A stretch of 64,000 bases of DNA, taken from Desulfonema magnum (GTDB lineage Bacteria > Desulfobacterota > Desulfobacteria > Desulfobacterales > 4be13). The notes beneath the pieces are model-generated. The model searched no databases, was not told the origin of the DNA, and saw nothing but the letters and a program-made list of their open reading frames with translations. Position numbers and translations under genes: made by a program. The stretch covers positions 6,035,633-6,099,632 of the forward strand of contig NZ_CP061800.1 in assembly GCF_017377395.1 (NCBI RefSeq). The letters run 5' to 3'. Positions 45,542 to 53,624 of the stretch are shown here, piece after piece. Positions within the stretch are counted from its first letter, which is position 1. Each line of letters begins with the position of its first letter.

Positions 45542-45909
45542 GGGGCTTTCATAATCACATAGTGGGCTGTGGAACCGAGTAGGAGTTTTCCAACTTTTGA
45601 TCTTTCCCTGACTCCCAGAATAATCTCATCAATCTGATTTGCCTCTGCAAACTGAACCAAATCTTCTCCCGGAGAAAGCCCGTGAACCAGCAGATGGGTT
45701 TCACAGGTGATATTATTCTCTTTTAAAAGATTTTCAGCAGAATTCAAATCCTGTTCAGCAGCCTCAAAATCTTTTTTAGGCACATCATGTGAACTGCCCA
45801 GTGAAGTCACTATATATACGCTTCCGTTAAATGCTTTCGCGTGTTTATGCGCTAATTCAGACGCTTCCTTTGCCGCGTCTGACCCGTCATAGGCCAACAT
45901 AATTTTCAT
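45517..45909 (-). CDS. Universal stress protein (UspA family)
   Basis: 130 residues. The start MKIMLAYDGSDAAKEASELA and the ATP-binding type C-terminus GVRERSKVGKLLLGSTAHYV (G-x2-G-x9-GS pattern) followed by APCPVVTIR are diagnostic. ATG follows AAAAGGAGATCAAAG. Its last 25 bases overlap the helicase frame in another register, suggesting co-transcription. Ligand and trigger are unknown. Confidence 0.93.
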   Translation of the reverse strand: MKIMLAYDGSDAAKEASELAHKHAKAFNGSVYIVTSLGSSHDVPKKDFEAAEQDLNSAENLLKENNITCETHLLVHGLSPGEDLVQFAEANQIDEIILGVRERSKVGKLLLGSTAHYVIMKAPCPVVTIR

Positions 45910-46224
45910 CTTTGATCTCCTTTTAGGGCGGAGGGTTAAACCTGAACATGTGAAACTCTCCTCCGAATATTTACTTTTGAAAATTCACTAATCGAAATCG
46001 CTGTGAAATGCAATACAAAAAAATAATGACTGAAATGAAATAAGTGTACCTGAGCAAAAATTTTCGCTGTCCTGTCAGAAGTTCACGGCTGATGCTCAGA
46101 GCCTCCCATATCGAAAATTCAGAAAATACAATACACTTGATCATTGAGTAACAGAAATTCAGCCAACACTGATTTTCATCACTCCAAGTCTCTCCTGCTC
46201 CCTCTCAAATGGGAAATCTGGTAT
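45910..46224. other. Intergenic gap, nothing recognised
   Basis: About 315 bases between the usp start and the end of the HTH-nuclease gene. AT-rich; I see no dyad with a T-tract and no gene. Confidence 0.4.
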
Positions 46225-47379
46225 TCATTGATCTCTACGGTAAAGGCTGTCCGCAGGTTGCCTTCTGGCCAGCTTCAGTATTTCTTCAAACGCTTCGATT
46301 TCCTTGCATTGCATAGCCTGTCTCAGCAGCCCCTTCAATATATCCGGACGGGAAACGGACATAACTTCGTCGGCAATATACCCGGGAACGATGCCCAGGG
46401 ATGCTTCAAGGGCTTCTATGACCATCTCACGGGCCGCTTCCAGTCTCCCTTCTTTTTTCCCTTCTTTTTTCCCTTCTTTTTTCCCTTCTTCTTTCCATTT
46501 CTCTTTCCCTTCCTCTATTATCAATTCACGGGCATATTCAAAAATATCCAACATTTTCAGACCCTCCCATATTTCCTTGAAAGTCGCTTTGTCAATCTGC
46601 TTGTTCGCCATGATCATTGTGGCAGCAACAAGCATCACAGGCATTTTGTCCTGCCTGAAGAGATCAATTTCGAATTCAAGAATTTTTTTTACAAACTGTC
46701 CCTGTTTTTCGTCTGTATCTCTGCCGTACATAGGGAGAAACACAAGTTCCGTAAGCGCGGATGTGTCTCCTCTGCTGATGGCTTCCCGGATTTCCTCAAG
46801 GCGTTCCGGCCCCTGACGCTTCGTGAGATCGGCAATCACAGGTCTGTATGTCCCCGACTGCGTCCGTATCTCCTTTCTGCCCGAATATGGCTTCCCGGAG
46901 TTCAGAATGATATCCGTGATGTTGTCCCTCCATTCCCTTGCCGCGGAAAAGTGCTGGGTAGCAAACCGGTAAAGGTCATCCTCGGTCATGTCACGCTGTT
47001 CTTCGAGATGCCAGGCTTTTCCCGCGATATCTTCGAATATCACATCCATGATGCCCGCGCTGACCGAAATCTCAGAAGGCTTGAAGGAGCAGACCCGCCG
47101 GATTTCACCAGTTTCGACTCCCAGGACGGCGAGCGTCTTTCCCCGAAATATCTCCGACAGCCAGTTCACGACAAAATCATAATTCTGAAAATAATCGGTT
47201 CCGTCATGGGGAATCTGTCTGAACACCAGATCCCCGTTTTCAAAAAGCGATGTTTCCCAGCGTCTGAAAACCTCCGGCCGGATATGATATTCTTCACAAA
47301 GGGCTGCTATCGGCTTCTTTTCAACAAAATGCTGTCTTAATATTTCAGCTTTCTCTTCCGGTGAGCGGCTTCCGAACAT
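46225..47379 (-). CDS. HTH fused to an Rpn-like PD-(D/E)XK nuclease domain
   Basis: 384 residues. Residues 1-45 (SPEEKAEILRQHFVEKKPIA then ALCEEYHIRPEVFRRW) look like the helix-turn-helix of IS3/IS66 OrfA. Residues ~60-290 form an Rpn-like domain with MDVIFED (D112) and HLEEQRDM (E126, Q128) as nuclease core, then FKEIWEGLKML. Residues 297-311 are four EGKK repeats, the hallmark linker of Rpn/YhgA proteins, encoded by a 12-base slippery DNA repeat. Rpn proteins promote RecA-independent recombination. A fragment of a paralogue lies at 2100-2303. The start ATG follows AAGGAGACATGC. Confidence 0.7.
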   Translation of the reverse strand: MFGSRSPEEKAEILRQHFVEKKPIAALCEEYHIRPEVFRRWETSLFENGDLVFRQIPHDGTDYFQNYDFVVNWLSEIFRGKTLAVLGVETGEIRRVCSFKPSEISVSAGIMDVIFEDIAGKAWHLEEQRDMTEDDLYRFATQHFSAAREWRDNITDIILNSGKPYSGRKEIRTQSGTYRPVIADLTKRQGPERLEEIREAISRGDTSALTELVFLPMYGRDTDEKQGQFVKKILEFEIDLFRQDKMPVMLVAATMIMANKQIDKATFKEIWEGLKMLDIFEYARELIIEEGKEKWKEEGKKEGKKEGKKEGRLEAAREMVIEALEASLGIVPGYIADEVMSVSRPDILKGLLRQAMQCKEIEAFEEILKLARRQPADSLYRRDQ

Positions 47380-47781
47380 GCATGTCTCCTTATTTTTAAT
47401 CAGTCTTTCAAAGTTAAAATATCTTATAGCTGATTTATTATTTTTTCAACGAAAATATCTGATTCAGCCTCGGCAGTTTTTATATTGATAATTCCGAGTT
47501 ATGAGCTGCCAACAGCAGCAGTTCAGGGCAAATTTTTTGATTAAGGAGTTCCAAATAAATAACATACCCGATTCAAAATTATTTTTGGGGAAATCCTTTA
47601 CTGCTTTGCAATATCTCCTGTCAATAAATCTAATTATTTGATTTGATAAATCTTTTTACAAAACCAAACCTGTGGCTTTTATATGATCTTGGTGACTGAT
47701 TTTCTGTTTCCACTTGACAGACGCGGGTATTCCCTGTAAATGGATTGCCAAATTATCTATTTAAATCATCAGGAGATCGTT
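47380..47781. other. AT-rich gap upstream of the acyl-CoA dehydrogenase
   Basis: Divergent genes on both sides, so it must contain two promoters; I could not single out convincing hexamers. No gene seen. Confidence 0.4.
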
Positions 47782-48930
47782 TTGGATTTTAATCCGTGCA
47801 TGAAGCATAAACTGGTTCGTAAGACAGTGCGCAAGTTCGCTGAGGCAGAACTCGGGCCCATTGCTTATGACATTGATTGTGAGGCGCGCTTCCCCTGGGA
47901 GGTCATTGAAAAGATGCGGCCGCTGAATTTTTTTGGTCTGCAAGTTCCCCGGAAATACGGCGGGGCAGAGGTGGACAGCATCAGCTATGCCATTATTATT
48001 GAGGAAATTTCCCGCGTGTCCGCGGCCGTGGGACTTTGTGTCACCGTACATAACAGCGTGGGAACTTACCCCATCGTGCTTTTTGGAACCGAAGAACAGA
48101 AAGAAAGATTGCTGCCGCCGCTTGCGAGCGGAGAACGCATCGGCGCGTTCTGTCTCACCGAGGCCAATGCCGGTTCTGACGCGGGCGGCGTTGAAACCAG
48201 CGCGGTAAAGGATGATGATCGTTATGTGATCAACGGCACAAAAATATTTGTGACCAACGGCGGTGTGTGCGGGTCAGCCCTGATTTTTGCAATCACCGAT
48301 CCTGAAAACCCGCGCCGTGCCGCAAGCGTTCTGATTGTGGAAAAAGACACCCCGGGCTTTTCTGTGGGGGAAATAGAAGATTTGTGCGGAATGCGGGCAA
48401 ATCCGGTATCATCGCTGTTCCTTGAAGACTGCCGGGTGTCAGAAAGCAACCTGCTCGGGCGTCCGGGCGACGGGCTGAAAATCGGGCTTGCAGCCCTTGA
48501 CACAGGACGAATCGGTATTGCGGCCCAGGCCCTCGGAATTGCCCAGGCCGCGTTTGAGGCCTCTGTAAAATATTCCAAGGAACGCCAGCAATTCAAAAAG
48601 CCCATCTCTTCATTCCAGACCATTCAGAACTACCTGGCTGACATGGCCACGGAGATAGATGCGGCAAGACTGCTGCTGTATCGGGCATGCGCTTTGAAAG
48701 ATGATAAAAAGCCTTTTAGTGCTGAGGCTGCCATGGCAAAACTGTATTGCAGCAAAGTGGCTTCGAGTGTGTCCAATATGGCCGTCCAGATTCACGGCGG
48801 CTATGGCTACAGCAAGGAATATGATGTGGAACGCTACTTCCGTGATGCAAAAGTCACAGAGATTTATGAAGGCACAAGCGAAGTGCAACGTATGGTCATT
48901 TCCCGGGCAGTACTCACACAACTGACTTAG
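47782..48930 (+). CDS. Acyl-CoA dehydrogenase (short-chain/butyryl-CoA type)
   Basis: FAD-dependent alpha,beta-oxidation of an acyl-CoA thioester; electrons pass to ETF. 382 residues: LTEANAGSDAGG (FAD/substrate loop), VTNGGVCGSALIF, ERQQFKKPISSFQTIQ, and IHGGYGYSKEYDVERYFRDAKVTEIYEGTSEVQ (shown in two blocks) with the catalytic Glu in YEGTSE. I start at TTG 47782, placed behind CAGGAGATCGTT, because the protein then opens DFNPCMKHKLVRKTVRKFAE like family members; the upstream ATG 47740 has no ribosome site. No ETF gene is nearby; chain length cannot be fixed. Confidence 0.9.
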   Translation: MDFNPCMKHKLVRKTVRKFAEAELGPIAYDIDCEARFPWEVIEKMRPLNFFGLQVPRKYGGAEVDSISYAIIIEEISRVSAAVGLCVTVHNSVGTYPIVLFGTEEQKERLLPPLASGERIGAFCLTEANAGSDAGGVETSAVKDDDRYVINGTKIFVTNGGVCGSALIFAITDPENPRRAASVLIVEKDTPGFSVGEIEDLCGMRANPVSSLFLEDCRVSESNLLGRPGDGLKIGLAALDTGRIGIAAQALGIAQAAFEASVKYSKERQQFKKPISSFQTIQNYLADMATEIDAARLLLYRACALKDDKKPFSAEAAMAKLYCSKVASSVSNMAVQIHGGYGYSKEYDVERYFRDAKVTEIYEGTSEVQRMVISRAVLTQLT

Positions 48931-49285
48931 AATTTAACCACGAAGTGAATTGTCCTCCTGTTCTCGTTCCAATACAATTTATACTGTCCGATGGCATAAA
49001 CTGACTGCGCTTTTTCAAAATCCGCTTTTCCCCAACAATTCGTTCCGGAACTGAAAATCCAACAGAAATAAAAAGCTCAGTTGATGACAGTGTTAAAGAC
49101 AGATGCTTTTTGCATAAATTAAACTGGAATCATCTGAAAGTATCCGGATGCATATGCTTTTCGGATGGAAGGGCGGAAATTTCCCGAAAGCATCTATATG
49201 TAGATGTTTGCATATAGATACAGATGCTTTTTTGGGCGGAAATGCGGAAAATCCCAAAAACATCTAAATATAGATGCTTCCGTGT

Positions 49286-49420
49286 CAGCGGTATGATAAT
49301 TCTCTCCCACGGAATTATGTTCCGGAGAACGACAAGCTCATGAGCAGGATCGCTGATATTTCTTTTAACCCATTCCGGCGAAAAGGCATCCTCAGATTTA
49401 TCTTTAATCATTTTTATCAC
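49286..49420 (-). pseudogene. N-terminal relic of a transposase (IS5/IS1182-like)
   Basis: About 45 codons, MIKMIKDKSEDAFSPEWVKR then SDPAHELVVLRNIIPWERII, recall the HELVxLxxxIPWE start of IS5-type transposases. Similarity ends at about 49286, where the AGATGC microrepeats begin. The catalytic domain is absent. Confidence 0.5.
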
Positions 49421-49681
49421 CTCCTTTATTGTGTTATAATTTTGTTAGAAATTCAAAAAACGCTCTCAGAACGATGGGTAAAAAATATCATATAACAATA
49501 TGAAAATCAAGAGAAAAGAGAAATTCAGCAGAGGTGCAACCCACGTTATAAATTATAAAAGCGAAGATGTCGTTGCCCGTGTGTTCGATATAACCGAATC
49601 AACAGGGGGTTTCTATAGGGTACTCCTGCCGAGCTGATAAATTCCGCTGGAAAACAGAATAATTTTTTCATTAAAAAATTC

Positions 49682-49901
49682 CTGATTATAACGGATTCAG
49701 GGGAGGCTCCGATTTCGGGAGGCTGCGCGCGACCTTCCGTTTTCGCAGAAAGCCGGACGGACATTCCCGGAAAACGTCGGTTTCCGGGAAAACAAATATC
49801 CTGAATTTCCGGTTCCCGGAACCCCGTGACGGACAGATTTTCCATTCTGACATATAGTCATTTCAGGATGTTGTGCCCTCCCCTAAATCCGTTATAATCA
49901 G
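49682..49901. mobile_element. TIR element, same ends as 38514-38759
   Basis: CTGATTATAACGGATT (49682-49697) is exactly inverted at 49886-49901. The first ~30 bases inside (GGGGAGGCTCCG) also match the other copy, but the middle is unrelated and lacks the tandem array. Internal TTTCCGGGAA dyads are present. Non-coding. Confidence 0.75.
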
Positions 49902-49962
49902 AAAAATTCTTTTTGTTATCAGACCCTGTCATTTATTTTACATAGTGACTGACTGATTTTTC

Positions 49963-49990
49963 TTGACAAATTTTTTAAATAGCTTAATAT
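49963..49990 (+). promoter_or_regulatory. Putative promoter of rplU-rpmA-obgE
   Basis: TTGACA (49963-49968) and TAATAT (49985-49990) with a 16-base spacer lie 59 bases before the rplU ATG. The -35 box is perfect. Confidence 0.55.
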
Positions 49991-50048
49991 TTGGTGTTTT
50001 TAGTAAATTATGCCCAATGAATGTGAAAAAGGAGGTTTTTTGAATAAT

Positions 50049-50435
50049 ATGTACGCTGTAGTGAGTTCAGGCGGAAAACAATACAGGGTTGAACAGGGGG
50101 ATATATTCAGAGTTGAAAAAATTCTCGGGGAAGTCGGTTCTCCGATTTCTTTTGACAACGTCCTGATGTTTTCCGACGGGGAAAATGTGGAAATTGGTCA
50201 GCCGGTGCTGGGGAATGTGGCGGTCAGAGGCTGCATTGTGGAACAGGGCAAGGCAAAAAAGATTCTTGTGTTTAAATACAAAAGACGGAAAAGATATCGC
50301 CGGACCCGGGGACATCGCCAGCAATATACAGCCGTCAGAATAGATGCCATTGAAGGCCCGGGAAGCGCAGGATTAATACAAAAACAGGAAAGTGCGGAAC
50401 CCGAAGCGGTCAGCCCTGACACAGCTTCGGAATAA
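50049..50435 (+). CDS. rplU: Large-subunit ribosomal protein bL21
   Basis: 128 residues from ATG 50049: MYAVVSSGGKQYRVEQGD, then VFKYKRRKRYRRTRGHRQQYT, all bL21 signatures for 23S rRNA binding. The C-terminal tail (ESAEPEAVSPDTASE) makes it ~25 residues longer than E. coli L21. AAAGGAGG lies 13 bases upstream of this ATG but only four bases from TTG 50040, so a start at TTG adding LNN is possible. It leads the rplU-rpmA-obgE operon. Confidence 0.93.
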   Translation: MYAVVSSGGKQYRVEQGDIFRVEKILGEVGSPISFDNVLMFSDGENVEIGQPVLGNVAVRGCIVEQGKAKKILVFKYKRRKRYRRTRGHRQQYTAVRIDAIEGPGSAGLIQKQESAEPEAVSPDTASE

Positions 50436-50511
50436 CAATCCGTTTTGATTGATGATGAACAATTGATAAAACAATTCTCAATCTTCAATTTTCAGCAGAG
50501 GAGACAGAATA

Positions 50512-50766
50512 ATGGCACATAAAAAAGCAGGCGGTAGTTCAAAAAACGGCCGCGACAGTAACGGACAACGCCGTGGTGTGAAAGTTTACGGCGGTCAGAG
50601 TGTGAGGGCTGGCAACATATTGGTGCGCCAGGTGGGAACAAGAATACATCCCGGAGAAAATGTGGGCGTGGGCAAGGACTACACCCTGTTCGCCAAGGTT
50701 GACGGTATTGTCCAATATGAGCGGGTAGGTCGTTCACGTAAACGAGCAAGTGTTTATACCGCGTGA
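50512..50766 (+). CDS. rpmA: Large-subunit ribosomal protein bL27
   Basis: 84 residues: MAHKKAGGSSKNGRDSNGQR, KVYGGQSVRAGNILVRQVGT and GKDYTLFAKVDGIVQYE. The N-terminus reaches the peptidyl-transferase centre. There is no cleavable Firmicutes-type leader. ATG follows GAGGAGACAGAATA. The stop overlaps the obgE GTG start (GTGA), so the two are coupled. Confidence 0.96.
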   Translation: MAHKKAGGSSKNGRDSNGQRRGVKVYGGQSVRAGNILVRQVGTRIHPGENVGVGKDYTLFAKVDGIVQYERVGRSRKRASVYTA

Positions 50767-51761
50767 AATTTATTGATGAAACATTAATTACTGTCCGGTC
50801 CGGACACGGCGGAAGCGGCTGTGTCAGTTTCAGACGTGAACGATTTGTACCGCGGGGCGGACCGGATGGCGGAGACGGTGGCAAGGGCGGGGATGTGATC
50901 CTGGAGACAACCTCCCGAAAACGCACCCTGTACCATTTTCAATTTAAGCGGGATTTCAAAGCCCGGAATGGCCAGAATGGTCAGGGCAAACAGAAAACCG
51001 GACGAAACGCTGATGACATCATCATTGAAATCCCTCCCGGAACCCTGGTCACGGATGCTGAGACCGGAAAAATTGTCAAAGATTTTGTCCATCCGGATGA
51101 AAGCCTGATCGTCGCAAAAGGCGGCAGGGGGGGGCAGGGGAACAGACGGTTTAAGTCTTCAACAAACCGCACCCCCCGGTTTGCCCAGCCCGGGGAACCA
51201 GGTGAGGAACTGACACTCAGACTGGAGCTGAAACTGCTTGCGGATGTCGGTATTATCGGGCTTCCCAATGCAGGCAAATCCACCCTTACCCGTGCGGTTT
51301 CCTCAGCCACTCCCAATGTGGGCAATTACCCGTTTACCACCCTTACGCCCAGTCTCGGCGTGGTTCAGGCCGGATGGGGCGAGCCGTTTGTGGTTGCGGA
51401 TATCCCCGGTCTGATTGAGGGCGCGCATAAAGGGGCCGGTCTGGGAATCCAGTTTCTCCGACATATCGAGCGCACCCGCATTCTCCTCCATCTGATTGAC
51501 GCATCCGAGATTGACCCGGATCATCCCCTTTCTGTGTATGAAACCATAAACACGGAGCTTGCCTTGTACAATGAGACCCTTGCCAAAAAGCCCCAGATCG
51601 TGGTGCTGAACAAGCTGGATATTCCCGGTGCTTCGGAACGGGCAGAGATGTTCCGGGCTGCGGCAAAGGGGATGCAGGTGATGTCCGTATCCGCTGCCAC
51701 AAGGGACGGCATTGAGGCGTTAATATCACAACTTATTCAATTGTTGGACAACCACTCATAA
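50763..51761 (+). CDS. obgE: Obg-type GTPase
   Basis: 332 residues; GTG start overlapping the rpmA stop. The glycine-rich Obg fold spans ~1-158 (RGGPDGGDGGKGGDVI, GKGGRGGQGNRRF), followed by the G domain: P-loop GLPNAGKSTL (167-176), NYPFTTLTPSLG, DIPGLIEGA and NKLD. It lacks a long C-terminal extension. The family is needed for 50S assembly and growth control. The expected next gene proB is not here but at 922, preceded by a copy of this gene's last ~20 codons. Confidence 0.95.
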   Translation: MKFIDETLITVRSGHGGSGCVSFRRERFVPRGGPDGGDGGKGGDVILETTSRKRTLYHFQFKRDFKARNGQNGQGKQKTGRNADDIIIEIPPGTLVTDAETGKIVKDFVHPDESLIVAKGGRGGQGNRRFKSSTNRTPRFAQPGEPGEELTLRLELKLLADVGIIGLPNAGKSTLTRAVSSATPNVGNYPFTTLTPSLGVVQAGWGEPFVVADIPGLIEGAHKGAGLGIQFLRHIERTRILLHLIDASEIDPDHPLSVYETINTELALYNETLAKKPQIVVLNKLDIPGASERAEMFRAAAKGMQVMSVSAATRDGIEALISQLIQLLDNHS

Positions 51762-52084
51762 AAAAATCGCTTCTTTCGCCTCCGACCGTGAAATTTTCAG
51801 ATCGTAGGGTGGGGTTCTGCCTGGGGTGATGAAAATGTTTCCAAGGCTCTGAAAAAGCTGATCCCGTTTTTGTTCCCCTCATTTTTTGACTGCCTGATTT
51901 TTAAGTCATAAAAAATTTGCGGAATAAAAATGGGATCGCAATTGTCAGCCCGGTTTGTGACATTTTCATCACCCCAGTAATATACACTTCACCTTTTACT
52001 GAAATTTATAATAAACTGACGAAATTATAATGTGTCAGCCCGGGAAAACTGTACGAAGTCGGGTGGATATTACCATACTATCTT
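51762..52084. other. Gap with a dyad element
   Basis: CTGGGGTGATGAAAATGT at 51821-51838 is inverted as ACATTTTCATCACCCCAG at 51959-51976, bounding a 156-bp element with an inner CTGATCCCGTTTTT / AAAAATGGGATC pair. It sits where proB would follow obgE in the ancestral order. No gene. Confidence 0.65.
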
Positions 52085-53445
52085 TTATCCGCTCCCTAAA
52101 ATTTCAATTGCACGGTCATCAAAAGGACTATGCAGTATCTGACGCAATGTTGTCAGCCAGTGAATACCGATTTTCCAATATTTGCCTGTTTTCTCTCCTA
52201 TCATTTCAAAGAACTGATAAGGATGAGAAAGAATTTCGTCAGATCGCGTATTGCATCTTTCTCCGCTCTGCGGAGATGACTCCGAAGGATGCCCGGTATC
52301 CGGAACATCTGCGGCATCCGTCAATCCGGTTTTACTGTCGGAATCCGTCATGTCCGCTCTCTTTGCTTCGGAATGCGGATTTTTAACTCCGGACGGACGG
52401 ACATCCTGTTTATTCTGAGCAATGACAGCATCCTGTTTCATTTTTTTCAGCTGCAACAGAGCCGTGATGAGCATGGCGCAGAACTGAATCGTGACGCCGT
52501 CCTCATTTTGTTTTATCAGATGGATACCGGTCATGGTGCGTTTCAGGAATCTGAAAAAAGCTCCGCCTGCCAGCGGTATGCGTAAAGCATTATGATTTGG
52601 AAAGTGGTCAGATCATGGCGGTCGGTGAGTATATAAAAGGTGTCTCCGCCTGCCTCGAAGCGGATCAGCCGCCAGACATGGGAATGCGGATCATTGTCAT
52701 AGCGGATCGCCTCGTCCGTTATCTGCGAGAAGAGGAACCTCACCGATGCCGGTATCCGGACGGCAAAAGATTCCTCACAGGTATAAAGCAGATTTGATTT
52801 TACCCGGATAATAAAATGGGCATGAGCCTGTGCGATATCATGGAACATATCGAAGGCGGCATAGCCGCGGTCAGCGATGTAGGTGGCGCCGGCGACAAGC
52901 ATCCGCCGCAGGGCATCCCTTTCGGAGGAATTGCCGCTGCCCACAAGGATATCCGCCGCGATCATCCGGTTCAGTTCGAAACAAAGGTGCAGACGGGCGG
53001 CGTTGCAGTTCTTCTTATACACCGCCCAGTGCATGGATTTCAGAACGGGGAAAAGGGAACCGTCAGCACAATACAGGACTCCGAGAGAAGACAGTTCCGG
53101 GACGGACTGCAGACTCACAGAAGCGATCAGAGCGGTAAAAACGGCTTTGAAAAGATCGGGCGGGAATCTTCCGAATGCGTCACTGAATGTGCTGTAAGGC
53201 ACTCCGGTCAGGTTCGGTTCCGGCGGCAGCAGATTTTTTTTCAGACAGGTGCTGATTAACAATTTCATACTGGAAACACCTGATACAAAATAAAAAATAA
53301 GCAACCGGAAGAACTCGGGAAAAGAAAATTTTTCATTATGGTGAGGGGTGAGTTTCCGAGCCTGTTCCTCAGCCAGAGGGGAAACCGGTTCCAACAATCT
53401 GTCGAAAACAGTGGGATTCTGATAATTTTCCGAATTCTTTTCCAT
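52085..53445 (-). pseudogene. IS4-family transposase with a one-base frameshift
   Basis: The upstream piece (52543-53445) starts MEKNSENYQNPTVFDRLLEP behind AAAGGAG and has the DDE Asp residues in YCADGSLFP and YIADRGYAAFD. It reaches YRWQAELF and then closes SDS. The downstream piece (from about 52550 to 52085) continues RFLKRTMTGIHLIKQNEDGV and ends YWKIGIHWLTTLRQIL...IEILGSG, a normal family tail. A run of six T (sense strand) at ~52552 should be seven: CTT TTT TTC AGA restores the Glu-x6-Lys region. So this is one deletion in a homopolymer, or a programmed slip. I could not define terminal repeats. Confidence 0.8.
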
Positions 53446-53624
53446 AAACTGTTTCTCCTTTCTTATATCAGGAGAAGTTTAACAGATATTGCTATGAAAG
53501 TTAACTTTTATTTTCGAAATTCGGATATAATAAATTTTTAATTGTCGGCATGAAATTTGCTATTGCAAAAAGCATTCCGTTCTTTATTGTTTCTTATCCC
53601 TTTTCCTTGTACTTGTTCACCGAT

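Larger units (their letters stand above)
48931..50048. other. Intergenic region with a transposase relic and repeats
   Basis: Holds a microrepeat zone (49130-49280) with several AGATGCTTTT / AAAGCATCTA variants, a transposase N-terminal relic (49286-49420), the TIR element at 49682-49901 and the rplU promoter (49963-49990). No intact gene. Confidence 0.55.

Noticed and set aside
46144..47340. 398-codon plus-strand frame
   Set aside because: Antisense shadow of the HTH/Rpn gene; low-complexity FFPFFFP is the reverse of the EGKK repeat DNA.
49546..49845. 99-codon minus-strand frame
   Set aside because: Lies mostly within the TIR element at 49682-49901 and shows no conserved motif.
52816..53259. 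147-codon plus-strand frame
   Set aside because: Antisense to the IS4 transposase DDE domain.
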